Positions 18,019 to 26,504 of a DNA stretch of 57,104 bases are shown here, piece after piece (position 1 is the stretch's first letter; each line of letters opens with the position of its first letter). Location of the stretch: positions 1 through 57,104 of the forward strand of contig JAFGEF010000171.1 in NCBI GenBank assembly GCA_016931715.1. The letters run 5' to 3'. Below the pieces are notes generated by a model that was not told the DNA's origin, did no database searches, and saw only the letters and a list, made by a program, of their open reading frames with translations. A program made the translations under genes and the position numbers. Source of the stretch: Sedimentisphaerales bacterium (GTDB lineage: Bacteria; Planctomycetota; Phycisphaerae; Sedimentisphaerales; Anaerobacaceae).

Positions 18019-20127
18019 CTATCTTACGAAAAGCATATCGGCGTACGTTGGTAAAGGCCACAATTGTGCGTCAGTAACGGTTTCCAGTTCATCGGCAGTC
18101 TTGCGAAGCGCTTTCATTGCCGGAACAATGTTATCTCTCGAGAATCGTCCAATTTTGATTGCGTCAGAGATTTTTTTGCCTTCATCTACTGTGTTTTCAA
18201 GCTTTGCTATGTTTTCTTTCAAAGTTGTTATCAGGCTGCAGAGGTTTTCAAGAATTTCTTTCTGTGAACCTGCATCAACTCCGGCGGAACTAATCGAGCT
18301 TACCGAACCGGCTATAACTGATGAATATTTTATACATGCCGGCAGTATCTGGCGTTTGGCTATACAAAGCATTGTCATGGCTTCAATATTTATTGACATG
18401 TTGTAGGATTTAATCAGAATATCCGTTCTTGCGCCAAGTTCTTCCTCAGTTAAGACACCATATTTCTTAAATAAGGCAACATTCTGCTTTTTCATAATGG
18501 TTTCAAGAGACGCCACGGTCGAACGAATATTCGGAAGTCCCCGTTTTTCTGCTTCTTTGACCCAGTCTTCAGTATAATTATCGCCGTTATAAATAATTTT
18601 CTTATGTTCGTTTGCAATCTTTTTCAGGATGCTTTGTACTTTAGCTTTTACATTTTCAGCCTTTTCCAATTCATCGGCGATTTCGCACAGTACATCAGTT
18701 ACGATAGTATTTAGAACGAACATAGGGCCTGCTGTCGATTGTGACGAACCAACCATTCTGAACTCAAATTTATTGCCTGTAAAGGCAAAAGGCGAAGTTC
18801 TGTTTCTGTCGGTATAATCCTTCGGAAGCGGTGGAAGGGTTGAAACGCCGAGCTTTAATTCCTCACCTTTCTTGGACGATTTTGCACCTCCGGCAGCAAG
18901 TTGATTGAAAATGTCACTTAGCTGGTCGCCAAGGAATATCGAGACAATCGCGGGAGGCGCTTCATTTGCGCCGAGACGATGGTCATTTCCGGAATTGGCA
19001 ACACTTGCACGCAGAATCTCGGAATATTTATCTACCGCTTTAATAACTGCACAAAGAATCACGAGAAATATCATATTCTCATGCGGCGTGCTGCCGGGAT
19101 CGAGAAGATTAATTCCGTCATCAGTTACCATACTCCAGTTATTATGCTTGCCTGAACCATTCACACCGGTAAAAGGTTTTTCATGAAGAAGGCATACGAA
19201 ATTGTGTCTCAAAGCGACTTTCCTTAAAGTCTCCATTACAAGGTGGTTATGGTCTGTTGCAACGTTGACAGTCCCAAAAACAGGAGCAAGCTCGTATTGT
19301 GCCGGTGACACTTCGTTATGTTGTGTCTTTGCCGAAACGCCAAGTTTCCACAATTCAAGATTAAGCTCGTGCATAAACGAAGCGACCCTTTCATGAAGAG
19401 CCCCGAAATAATGGTCTTCCATCTCCTGTCCTCTTGGTGACATAGCGCCAAAAAGAGTTCTGCCGGCCAGGATAAGGTCAAGTCTTTTATCGTAGAATGT
19501 TTTATCCACGAGAAAATATTCCTGTTCCGGTCCAAGAGTCGCAGTGATACGTTTTGAAGTGGTATTGCCCAGGGCGCGAATCACTCGCATGGCATGAGTA
19601 TTTAACGCATCCATTGAGCGCAGCAGAGGAGTTTTCTTATCCAGTGCATGTCCGACATAAGAACAGAATGCGCTTGGTATATAAAGCGTTATATTATCGC
19701 CGTCTTCTTTAATAAAAACCGGCGATGTACAATCCCAGGCAGTATAGCCGCGTGCCTCAAAAGTAGCTCTCAAGCCGCCTGATGGAAAAGATGACGCATC
19801 AGGTTCGCCCTGGTAAAGTTCTTTGCCGCTGAACTCCATGATTGTCGTACCTTGAGATGTCGGCGAAATAAAAGAGTCATGCTTTTCAGCGGTTGAACCA
19901 GTCATCGGCTGGAACCAGTGACAATAATGTGTCGCCCCCTTTTCGATTGCCCAGTCTTTCATCGCATTGGCAATTACGTTGGCAATGGACGGATCAAGCG
20001 TTTCATTTCTTTCCAGGGATTTCTTCAAGGATTTATAGACGTCTTTTGGGAGACGCTCACGCATTACGATGTCATTAAAAACATTTGAGCCAAATACTTT
20101 TGGCACAGACTCACATGATTTACTCAT
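18019..20127 (-). CDS. glnN: Glutamine synthetase type III
   Basis: ATP-dependent synthesis of glutamine from glutamate and ammonia. The size (702 residues) and the segments THYCHWFQPMTG, LGPEQEYFLVD, TQHNEVSPAQYELAPVFG and NDHRLGANEAPPAIVSIFLG identify the GSIII (GlnN) class, not GSI. GSIII forms large double-ring complexes. AGGAG before ATG 20127 supports the start. A near-perfect sigma-54 promoter and paired upstream sites lie in the 388-nt gap before it, so expression should be nitrogen-controlled. It sits between gltBD and the first amt-glnK pair, completing an ammonium uptake and GS-GOGAT cluster. Confidence 0.96.
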   Translation of the reverse strand: MSKSCESVPKVFGSNVFNDIVMRERLPKDVYKSLKKSLERNETLDPSIANVIANAMKDWAIEKGATHYCHWFQPMTGSTAEKHDSFISPTSQGTTIMEFSGKELYQGEPDASSFPSGGLRATFEARGYTAWDCTSPVFIKEDGDNITLYIPSAFCSYVGHALDKKTPLLRSMDALNTHAMRVIRALGNTTSKRITATLGPEQEYFLVDKTFYDKRLDLILAGRTLFGAMSPRGQEMEDHYFGALHERVASFMHELNLELWKLGVSAKTQHNEVSPAQYELAPVFGTVNVATDHNHLVMETLRKVALRHNFVCLLHEKPFTGVNGSGKHNNWSMVTDDGINLLDPGSTPHENMIFLVILCAVIKAVDKYSEILRASVANSGNDHRLGANEAPPAIVSIFLGDQLSDIFNQLAAGGAKSSKKGEELKLGVSTLPPLPKDYTDRNRTSPFAFTGNKFEFRMVGSSQSTAGPMFVLNTIVTDVLCEIADELEKAENVKAKVQSILKKIANEHKKIIYNGDNYTEDWVKEAEKRGLPNIRSTVASLETIMKKQNVALFKKYGVLTEEELGARTDILIKSYNMSINIEAMTMLCIAKRQILPACIKYSSVIAGSVSSISSAGVDAGSQKEILENLCSLITTLKENIAKLENTVDEGKKISDAIKIGRFSRDNIVPAMKALRKTADELETVTDAQLWPLPTYADMLFVR

Positions 20128-20296
20128 TTCACTACTCCTAATTAGCTCCAGATAATGTTCCTTTTAAGTTACACCATATTTACATTTTATCAGTCTTTTA
20201 TTCTATTACCAGCTTTCCTTTCGCGCCTGTTCTGATAACAAAATGCTCTTTATTTCAGATTTCGACTCTAAGAAATCAAAGTAATAAAATCATAAT

Positions 20297-20313
20297 TTGC
20301 AATTTTCGTGCCA
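20297..20313 (-). promoter_or_regulatory. Sigma-54 promoter of glnN
   Basis: On the minus strand TGGCACGAAAATTGCA: GG and GC are exactly 10 bp apart, matching the -24/-12 consensus TGGCAC-N5-TTGCW at every fixed position. The predicted transcript start near 20285 gives a leader of about 160 nt. Confidence 0.9.
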
Positions 20314-20317
20314 TAAA

Positions 20318-20339
20318 TGGAATATTTCAAAATATTCCA
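20318..20339. promoter_or_regulatory. Palindrome abutting the glnN -24 box
   Basis: TGGAATATTT, CA, AAATATTCCA: a 10-bp perfect dyad just 4 bp upstream of the -24 element. The position suits a repressor or nucleoid-protein site. I found no equivalent at the other three sigma-54 promoters. Confidence 0.4.
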
Positions 20340-20401
20340 TAACTTCAATATTAACAAGAACATAAGAAGTATCTCTTCAGTATGTTGAAAATATCATCAC
20401 T

Positions 20402-20441
20402 ACACAATTGTTGCAATGTTACAAAATGATACATTTATGTA
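20402..20441. promoter_or_regulatory. Paired upstream activator sites of glnN
   Basis: Two sites of the ACA-N4-TGT type: ACACAATTGT (20402-20411) and ACATTTATGT (20431-20440, inside TACATTTATGTA). Their centres are 29 bp apart, and they start 89 and 118 bp upstream of the -24 edge. The same pair recurs before all sigma-54 promoters in the window. Confidence 0.6.
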
Positions 20442-20515
20442 GTATATGTAAATTCCTTATTAATGAATATTAATTATAATCTTTAACAGGCAGCAATTCA
20501 CAATTCGTTATAGTT

Positions 20516-20857
20516 CTACCCGATAGCATTTGTTCCTGTTTCACCGGTACGAATTCTGATACATTCAGGCAAGTCGAGGACGAATATTTTTCCGTCGCCG
20601 GTACTTCCGGTTTTAGCACCTTTAATTATTGCCTTTTTCGTTCGTTCAACAAAATTGTCATTTACCGCTATTTCAAGGCGGATTTTATGCAGCAGATTTC
20701 CCGTTTCTTTCGTGGCGCGATAGACTTCAGTTACACCTTTTTGTCTGCCGTGACCGAGAACTTCGCTTACGGTAATGAGATTGACTTCTTCCTTATATAA
20801 CTCTTCTTTTACATGTTCGAGTCTGTCAGGCTGAATTATAGCAATTATAAGTTTCAT
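20516..20857 (-). CDS. glnK: PII signal transducer, paired with amt1
   Basis: A 113-residue PII protein that senses 2-oxoglutarate and adenylates and gates Amt channels. The T-loop segment GRQKGVTEVYRA retains the Tyr51 equivalent. [20 protein letters not shown] is the conserved C-terminal signature. It differs clearly from the two other PII copies here (NLITVSEVLGHGRQKG against [13 protein letters not shown]), so it probably has different partners. It follows amt1 by 21 nt. This amt-then-glnK order is the reverse of enterobacteria. Confidence 0.94.
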   Translation of the reverse strand: MKLIIAIIQPDRLEHVKEELYKEEVNLITVSEVLGHGRQKGVTEVYRATKETGNLLHKIRLEIAVNDNFVERTKKAIIKGAKTGSTGDGKIFVLDLPECIRIRTGETGTNAIG

Positions 20858-20878
20858 AAATATTAGATCCTTTTTATA

Positions 20879-22240
20879 CTAACTAATCAGTGTATATGCT
20901 CCTTCTCTATGCTGGGTAAGGTCAAGACCAACACGTTCTTCGTGTTCGCTTACTCGCAGTTTCATTACAAGATCCACGAATTTAAGAAGAATGCCTCCGA
21001 TTATAAAGGAAAACACACCTACAATGAGCACCATTTTAATTTGAATCCATAATTGCATCGGATTGCCGTGCAATAATCCATTAGCTCCGTCTGGATTGAC
21101 TGCCTTGGTTGCCCATATACCAGTAGCGATAGTTCCCCAGATGCCTCCGATTCCATGAACACCAAAAGCATCCAGTGTGTCATCGTAATTAAATCTCGTT
21201 TTCAAATAAGTTATAACCAGCCATGGGAAAATGCCTGCACCTATGCCAATCCAGACAGCTCCTGCAGGTGTAACAAATCCTGAAGCAGGAGTAACCGCCG
21301 CGAGACCGGCGATTGCTCCGGTAATCATGCCTAAAGTTGTTGGTTTTTTATATTTAAGCCAGTCAAGCAGTGACCAAATTGTTCCAGCCGTTGCTCCGGC
21401 TATATGTGTAGCGGTAAAAGCGCTTCCTGCCAAAGCACCAGCTTTAAGGGCGCTTCCGGCATTAAAGCCAAACCAGCCGAACCAGAGAAGGCCGGCGCCT
21501 AAAATTGCAAATGGCAGATTGTGAGGCGGAGAAACTTTATCTGGAAAGCCCTGGCGTTTGCCAAGTATAAGTGCTGCGACTAAAGACGTCATGCCTGCGT
21601 TAATATGAACTACCGCACCTCCGGCGAAATCCAATGCTCCTGCATTTTTTAAAAAACCTCCGGTTCCCCATATCCAGTGACACACAGGATCATAAACAAT
21701 GGTTGCCCATAATAAAGTAAAAACACAAAACGAAGAAAATTTCATTCTCTCAGCAAATGCCCCGATTATAAGTGCCGGAGTTATCACTGCAAACATCATC
21801 TGAAACATCATGAACATCTGGTGTGGTATTGTCGAAGCATAATCGGGATGAGGTTCCATACCGACTCCCCTTAGTCCGAGCCATTCGAGACCTCCGATAA
21901 GTGAGCCGTTATCTGGTCCGAATGATAAACTATAGCCCAGAAATATCCATTGCAGGCTTATAATGCATAATATCATAAGACATTGCATAAGCACAGATAA
22001 CATATTTTTCCTGCGTACCAGGCCGCCATAGAAAAAGGCCAGGCCCGGTGTCATCAGCATTACCAGAGCTGTACTGATTAACATCCAGGAAGTATCGCCA
22101 GTATCTATTGTTTTTTGAAATGTTTGTGGTGGGGTGTTTTGCTCCGTTGAAGATGCACTGATTCTGCCGGTAAACAGTATCACTATAAGCAGAATCAATA
22201 GGGATAGAAACACCCTATTTGATGGTTTCTTTGTTATCAC
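20879..22240 (-). CDS. amt: Ammonium transporter, copy 1
   Basis: An 11-helix Amt/MEP/Rh channel after a cleavable signal peptide (FLSLLILLIVILFTGRISASS). The twin-His pore residues lie in GGAVVHINAG and FGVHGIGG. The C-terminal RVSEHEERVGLDLTQHREGAY tail is the cytoplasmic arm that PII proteins bind. The start codon is GTG 22240, supported by AGGAG 8 nt upstream. This Shine-Dalgarno and start region is one arm of an inverted repeat whose other arm follows glnK2. A sigma-54 promoter lies about 100 nt upstream. Confidence 0.93.
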   Translation of the reverse strand: MITKKPSNRVFLSLLILLIVILFTGRISASSTEQNTPPQTFQKTIDTGDTSWMLISTALVMLMTPGLAFFYGGLVRRKNMLSVLMQCLMILCIISLQWIFLGYSLSFGPDNGSLIGGLEWLGLRGVGMEPHPDYASTIPHQMFMMFQMMFAVITPALIIGAFAERMKFSSFCVFTLLWATIVYDPVCHWIWGTGGFLKNAGALDFAGGAVVHINAGMTSLVAALILGKRQGFPDKVSPPHNLPFAILGAGLLWFGWFGFNAGSALKAGALAGSAFTATHIAGATAGTIWSLLDWLKYKKPTTLGMITGAIAGLAAVTPASGFVTPAGAVWIGIGAGIFPWLVITYLKTRFNYDDTLDAFGVHGIGGIWGTIATGIWATKAVNPDGANGLLHGNPMQLWIQIKMVLIVGVFSFIIGGILLKFVDLVMKLRVSEHEERVGLDLTQHREGAYTLIS

Positions 22241-22275
22241 TTCAGTGTCTCCTGATTTTTAGGGACCAATCTATA
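22235..22275. repeat. Inverted-repeat arm over the amt1 ribosome-binding site
   Basis: Covers GGTCCCT, TCAGG and GACACTGAAGTGATA on the minus strand, that is the amt1 leader, Shine-Dalgarno and GTG start. The same blocks occur in opposite orientation at 22525-22555 after glnK2, including 15 identical consecutive bases (22235-22249 against 22541-22555). Confidence 0.75.
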
Positions 22276-22336
22276 ACTTTACACATCTTATTTATTCTGA
22301 AATTTTCTACAGAATATAAATATGACCTGCTATGAA

Positions 22337-22353
22337 TTGCAATTACTATGCCA
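22337..22353 (-). promoter_or_regulatory. Sigma-54 promoter of amt1-glnK1
   Basis: Minus strand TGGCATAGTAATTGCA with GG and GC 10 bp apart; the only difference from consensus is T for C at the end of the -24 box. The leader to the amt1 start is about 88 nt. Confidence 0.88.
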
Positions 22354-22444
22354 GAAAAAATATCAAGCTATATAGAATAGTATCTCTATGATAGATAAGA
22401 AGTTATATCATTTTATGTATTGACCTGCTCGTTAGCGGTACATT

Positions 22445-22484
22445 ACATAATTGTAGGATATTTTAAAAATCTACATTTATGTAG
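22445..22484. promoter_or_regulatory. Paired upstream activator sites of amt1
   Basis: ACATAATTGT (22445-22454) and ACATTTATGT (22473-22482, inside the perfect dyad CTACAT-TT-ATGTAG), centres 28 bp apart. They start 92 and 120 bp upstream of the -24 edge. Confidence 0.62.
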
Positions 22485-22524
22485 CAACAAAACTACCAGA
22501 CCCGGGATAATAAACCGGGCCTGG
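22485..22524 (-). terminator. Terminator after glnK2
   Basis: A 10-bp GC-rich stem with one mismatch (22496-22505 with 22515-22524), followed on the minus strand by TAGTTTTGTTG. It separates the amt2-glnK2 unit from the amt1 promoter. Confidence 0.7.
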
Positions 22525-22555
22525 TATAGGTCCCTTTCAGGACACTGAAGTGATA
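22525..22555. repeat. Inverted-repeat arm in the glnK2 3' tail
   Basis: The partner of 22235-22275. In the glnK2 transcript this segment reads as the complement of the amt1 leader, including its AGGAG and GTG. It can also fold on itself (GTCC/GGAC). Confidence 0.75.
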
Positions 22556-22564
22556 TGTGTTCAA

Positions 22565-22906
22565 CTAACCAATAGCTTCGTTACCGCGTTCTCCAGTGCG
22601 AATTCTGATACATTCAGGTAAATCCAGCACGAAGATTTTGCCATCTCCAATTTGCTCTGTTCTTGCGCCATCGATAATCGCTTTGATTGTGCGTTCGACA
22701 AAATTTTCATTTACGGCTATTTCAAGACGGACTTTCTTTAGCAGATTAACTTCTATTGGCACACCGCGATACGATTCATGATATCCTTTTTGCTGGCCGC
22801 AGCCAAGAGAGTTTGTTACAGACATCTTATAAACCTCTTCTTTATAAAGAGCTTGTTTAACATCATTTAATTTATGTGGTTGAATATATGCGATAATCAA
22901 TTTCAT
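22565..22906 (-). CDS. glnK: PII signal transducer, paired with amt2
   Basis: A 113-residue PII protein with T-loop [16 protein letters not shown] (Tyr51 equivalent kept) and the C-terminal [20 protein letters not shown] signature. It is nearly the same protein as the copy paired with amt3, which points to a recent amt-glnK duplication. Its stop is followed within 10 nt by the inverted-repeat arm and then a terminator. It lies 32 nt after amt2, so the two are co-transcribed from the amt2 sigma-54 promoter. Confidence 0.94.
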   Translation of the reverse strand: MKLIIAYIQPHKLNDVKQALYKEEVYKMSVTNSLGCGQQKGYHESYRGVPIEVNLLKKVRLEIAVNENFVERTIKAIIDGARTEQIGDGKIFVLDLPECIRIRTGERGNEAIG

Positions 22907-22938
22907 GATATTTTCTCCTTAGATGAAAAAATAATAAT

Positions 22939-24234
22939 TTATTCAGTAGTGAATACCTGGAATCCGGCGTATGCTTCATTGCCATGCTCACCAATATCAA
23001 GTCCGCGTAATTCTTCCTCTCGTGAAACTCTGATTCCGATAGTTGCTTTCAGGATAATCCAGGTTGCGAAAGCAGTAAGAAATACGAAAGCGGCAACCGA
23101 AACAACAGCGGCCAATTGTGCGCCAAGCAGTTTGAAACCGCCGCCGTAAAACAGGCCGTTTCCCGTTGCAGTTCCGGTAATTTTATCCTGTGCGAATAAA
23201 CCCACGCATATAGTTCCGAACACACCGTTGACTAAGTGAACTGATAATGCTCCAACGGGATCGTCCAGTCTAAGCCTGTCAAACATCATTACAGCAAGAA
23301 CAACCAGTGCGCCTGCAATCAAACCGATTAATAAGGAAACCGGGACGCTTACAAAGGCACAAGGCGCGGTAATTGCCACAAGGCCTGCCAGGCAGCCGTT
23401 GAGGGTCATGCCCAAATCAGGTTTTCCCATTAGCAGCGTTGACAAGATAGTTGCGCTCATAATTCCCGCCGCCGCTGCGGTATTTGTAGTAACAGCAACA
23501 TGTGCTATTGCATTTGGATCTGCGGCCATAGTCGAACCCGGATTAAATCCGAACCAGCCGAACCATAAAACAAACGTTCCTAAAGTAGCAAGAGAAAGGT
23601 TGTGGCCAGGAATTGCTTTGATGTGGCCATTGTCATATTTTCCGATGCGTGGTCCTAATACAATTACACCCGCCAAGGCTGCCCAGCCCCCTATACTATG
23701 TACAACAGTCGAACCTGCAAAATCGAACATACCAAGTTTTGCAAGCCAGCCTCCACCCCAAACCCAGTGACCGACAACAGGGTAAATAAACATAGTCATC
23801 GCAAAAGTAAAGAAAATGAAACTTATATATTTGATTCGTTCTGCGACTGCACCTGAAACTATAGTAGCTGCCGTACCGCAAAAGACCAACTGGAAGAAAA
23901 ATTTCGCCCACAAAGGTACGCCGGTCCAATTAAGGGCGGAATAAACACCCTTGTATGCCTCACCAACTGCCGGTGAATTGTCTGCGCCGCCGACGAAAAA
24001 TAGTCCCTTAAGACCTACTAAGCTTGAGCCGTCCCCGAACATTAAACCCCAGCCTATAAATAAAAAACCCAGCGAAGAAACTGCGAATACAACAAAATTT
24101 TTAGACATAATATTGACGCAGTTTTTAGCCCGTGCAAAACCTGATTCGACACAGGCAAATCCCAGGTTCATAAAAAATACCAGCATGGCAGTAATCAGAA
24201 CCCACATCGTATCCATTACAACTTTATTATCCAT
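22939..24234 (-). CDS. amt: Ammonium transporter, copy 2
   Basis: A 431-residue Amt channel. Unlike its two paralogues it has no cleavable signal peptide: it starts at MDNKVVMDTMWVLITAML. Twin-His segments are STVVHSIGGW and LSVHLVNG, and the C-terminal arm is RVSREEELRGLDIGEHGNEAY. It is closest to copy 3. AAAGG 9 nt before ATG 24234 supports the start. The promoter at 24478 leaves a leader of about 230 nt containing a possible short ORF. Confidence 0.93.
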   Translation of the reverse strand: MDNKVVMDTMWVLITAMLVFFMNLGFACVESGFARAKNCVNIMSKNFVVFAVSSLGFLFIGWGLMFGDGSSLVGLKGLFFVGGADNSPAVGEAYKGVYSALNWTGVPLWAKFFFQLVFCGTAATIVSGAVAERIKYISFIFFTFAMTMFIYPVVGHWVWGGGWLAKLGMFDFAGSTVVHSIGGWAALAGVIVLGPRIGKYDNGHIKAIPGHNLSLATLGTFVLWFGWFGFNPGSTMAADPNAIAHVAVTTNTAAAAGIMSATILSTLLMGKPDLGMTLNGCLAGLVAITAPCAFVSVPVSLLIGLIAGALVVLAVMMFDRLRLDDPVGALSVHLVNGVFGTICVGLFAQDKITGTATGNGLFYGGGFKLLGAQLAAVVSVAAFVFLTAFATWIILKATIGIRVSREEELRGLDIGEHGNEAYAGFQVFTTE

Positions 24235-24287
24235 AATCGATAACCTTTCTTAATAAACATTTACCTTAAATTCTTTATGATTAACTT

Positions 24288-24398
24288 CTACAAAACCCTG
24301 GACGTTATTAGTACTTGCAAAAGCTTTATGGGCATGAAAATTTTGGAAAGAATTATTCTTCCTAATAATACAGTATAGTATGTTCTTATTGAAATCAC
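24288..24398 (-). CDS. Possible 36-residue leader ORF before amt2
   Basis: GTG 24398 is preceded by AGGAG with an 8-nt spacer. This Shine-Dalgarno to GTG arrangement and its flank (GAAGTGAT) match the real start of amt1. The predicted peptide starts MISIRTYYTVLLGRIIL and is hydrophobic and basic. It ends 53 nt before the amt2 start. It could be a regulatory leader peptide, or the relic of a signal peptide that amt2 has lost. Coding is unproven. Confidence 0.35.
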   Translation of the reverse strand: MISIRTYYTVLLGRIILSKIFMPIKLLQVLITSRVL

Positions 24399-24477
24399 TT
24401 CGGCATCTCCTGCTGATGTACCGGTTTATATTTTCTGTTAAACTGTCCAGATATCATTTCAGGACATCAATCTTATA

Positions 24478-24493
24478 TGCAATAGTAATGCCA
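24478..24493 (-). promoter_or_regulatory. Sigma-54 promoter of amt2-glnK2
   Basis: Minus strand TGGCATTACTATTGCA, GG and GC 10 bp apart, one mismatch to the -24 consensus. Confidence 0.86.
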
Positions 24494-24585
24494 GAAATAA
24501 TATTTCTTGTTGAATAGATATAAGTCTTTGTTGCATAATTACTTATAAGAGAGTCTTGGTTAATGTTAATACAGTGCTTGTTGTG

Positions 24586-24625
24586 ACATAAATGTGCGTA
24601 TTTTGTATTTATGGTACATATTTGT
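24586..24625. promoter_or_regulatory. Paired upstream activator sites of amt2
   Basis: ACATAAATGT (24586-24595) and ACATATTTGT (24616-24625), centres exactly 30 bp apart. They start 93 and 123 bp upstream of the -24 edge. Confidence 0.6.
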
Positions 24626-24640
24626 CGTAAAATAAGCAGC

Positions 24641-24675
24641 AAAAAAACCGGACCCGGCATAAAACCGGGTCCGGT
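24641..24675 (-). terminator. Terminator after glnK3
   Basis: A perfect 10-bp stem CCGGACCCGG/CCGGGTCCGG with a 7-nt loop, followed on the minus strand by seven T. A very strong intrinsic terminator. Confidence 0.9.
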
Positions 24676-24705
24676 ACCGGTCCCACTCGGGACACAGAAG
24701 TGATA
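24676..24705. repeat. Repeat in the glnK3 3' tail
   Basis: GGTCCC, ACTC, GGGAC then ACAGAAGTGATA. It matches the segment after glnK2 in position, sequence and orientation and can form a GTCCC/GGGAC hairpin. It is complementary to the amt1 leader at 14 of the 15 core bases, and less well to the leader at 24393-24426 before amt2. Confidence 0.65.
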
Positions 24706-24753
24706 GTCTAATAGTCTGGCAACTACTTAACAATCATATTTAGCTATTCATAT

Positions 24754-25095
24754 TTAGCCGATTGCATCATTTCCCCTTTCTTCCGTTCTGATTCTGATAC
24801 ATTCCGGTAAATCCAGTATGAAAATTTTGCCATCGCCGATCTGGCCGGATCTGGCTCCATCGACAATTGCCTTTATTGTCCGTTCGACAAAGTTATCATT
24901 GACTGCTATTTCAAGTCTGACTTTCTTTAACAAATTTACTTCTATTGGCACGCCTCGGTATGATTCGTGATAACCTTTTTGCTGACCGCAGCCAAGTGTA
25001 TTCGTTACTGAAAGTTTATAGACTTCTGCTTTATACAGAGATTGTTTTACATCACTTAGTTTATGCGGTTGAATATATGCGATAATTAGTTTCAT
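24754..25095 (-). CDS. glnK: PII signal transducer, paired with amt3
   Basis: A 113-residue PII protein, T-loop [17 protein letters not shown]-terminal [20 protein letters not shown]. It differs from the amt2-linked copy at only a few positions. It is third gene of the porin-amt3-glnK3 operon, 29 nt after amt3, and is followed by the strongest terminator in the island. Its likely role is blocking its cognate Amt when nitrogen is plentiful. Confidence 0.94.
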   Translation of the reverse strand: MKLIIAYIQPHKLSDVKQSLYKAEVYKLSVTNTLGCGQQKGYHESYRGVPIEVNLLKKVRLEIAVNDNFVERTIKAIVDGARSGQIGDGKIFILDLPECIRIRTEERGNDAIG

Positions 25096-25124
25096 CTTTT
25101 GCTTCCTTTTATAGACGAGTTATA

Positions 25125-26486
25125 TTATTCAGTAGTAAATACCTGGAAACTGGCATAAGCTTCATTTCCATGTTCGCCGATATCGAGACCTTTTAGTTCT
25201 TCCTCAGCGGTTACACGCAGACCTACAGTTTTGCTGAGAATACTAAACAGCACCAATCCAAGTCCGAATGCCCATACAAAAGCAGTTCCAGCTCCGACAA
25301 TCTGTACACCCAACTGTTTGAATCCGCCACCGTAGAATAAGCCGCCATCCATAGCAAACAAGCCGTAAGACAAAGTTCCCCATAAACCATTTACACCATG
25401 AACACTAACTGCACCTACCGGGTCATCGATTTTCAAAACGTAGTCACAAAACAGTACGCTTAAAACTACCAGAATACCGGCAACGCTGCCAATCACTATT
25501 GCTCCCATTGGAGATACTCCATCGCACGGAGCGGTAATTGCCACCAGACCGGCTAATGCTCCGTTCAGAGTCATTGATATATCCGGCTTTTTAATAATTA
25601 TCCACGATGAAATCAGAGCAATAATAGCGCCTGCCGCTGCTGCCAAATTGGTAGTTACAGCAATATAACCGGCCATACCATTGCCTGCAGTAGTACTTCC
25701 CGGATTGAATCCGAACCAGCCGAACCAAAGAATAAATACACCCAAAGCCGCAAGAGGCATATTATGTCCAAGAATAGCTCGAGGTTTGCCATCAGGTCCA
25801 TATTTTCCAAGTCTTGGGCCGAGTACAATAGCGCCGGCAAGAGCCAGCCAGCCGCCGATAGAATGTACTACCGTCGAGCCTGCGAAATCATGAAATCCTA
25901 ATTTTGCAAGCCAGCTATTATTATCAGTTAGAAGAAGATTGCCCCATGCCCATGAACCGAAAATCGGGTAAATCAGGAGTGAAATCACGGCACTGTAAAC
26001 TAAATACGAGATAAACTTCGTTCGTTCAGCCATAGCGCCAGAAACAATTGTTGCGGAAGTAGCAGCGAAAACTGTCTGGAAAATCAGGAACGTCCAGTTC
26101 CAGTCAGCGCCAGGTTCTACACCGCTCAAACCGAAAAGATTAGTTCCGAATAAACCATTTGATGTGCCGAACATAAGCCCAAAACCGATTACAAAGAACG
26201 CTATCGAACCTATAGCAAAGTCCATCAGGTTTTTCATTAATATGTTTACTGAATTTTTAGCTCTGGTGAATCCAGTTTCAACCATTGCAAATCCCGCCTG
26301 CATAAAAAAAACAAGAAAAGCCGCAATGCAGGTCCAAACTATATTAATATTTTTTTGCAGTTCTTCTTTAGCTGCATCAATACTTGCTTTCAAATCCTCT
26401 TCCTCCGCAGCCATTACAGGCATCGCAAAAAATAACGCTGATAAAAAGACTATTATAATTAGCAAATTTATTTTGTTTCTATTCAT
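25125..26486 (-). CDS. amt: Ammonium transporter, copy 3
   Basis: An Amt channel of about 453 residues with a signal peptide (INLLIIIVFLSALFFAMPVMA), then an extra charged amphipathic stretch (residues about 27-45) before the first channel helix. Twin-His segments are STVVHSIGGW and VSVHGVNG, and the C-terminal PII-binding arm is RVTAEEELKGLDIGEHGNEAY. ATG 26486 is chosen over an in-frame GTG at 26501 because GTGAGG then serves as the ribosome-binding site. It follows the porin gene by 18 nt and is transcribed with it. Confidence 0.93.
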   Translation of the reverse strand: MNRNKINLLIIIVFLSALFFAMPVMAAEEEDLKASIDAAKEELQKNINIVWTCIAAFLVFFMQAGFAMVETGFTRAKNSVNILMKNLMDFAIGSIAFFVIGFGLMFGTSNGLFGTNLFGLSGVEPGADWNWTFLIFQTVFAATSATIVSGAMAERTKFISYLVYSAVISLLIYPIFGSWAWGNLLLTDNNSWLAKLGFHDFAGSTVVHSIGGWLALAGAIVLGPRLGKYGPDGKPRAILGHNMPLAALGVFILWFGWFGFNPGSTTAGNGMAGYIAVTTNLAAAAGAIIALISSWIIIKKPDISMTLNGALAGLVAITAPCDGVSPMGAIVIGSVAGILVVLSVLFCDYVLKIDDPVGAVSVHGVNGLWGTLSYGLFAMDGGLFYGGGFKQLGVQIVGAGTAFVWAFGLGLVLFSILSKTVGLRVTAEEELKGLDIGEHGNEAYASFQVFTTE

Positions 26487-26504
26487 AGTATTAAACCTCA
26501 CTTC

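Noticed and set aside
20400..20460. Classical NifA site TGT-N10-ACA before glnN
   Set aside because: TGT and ACA triplets are present but none are exactly 10 bp apart; the ACA-N4-TGT dyads explain the region better.
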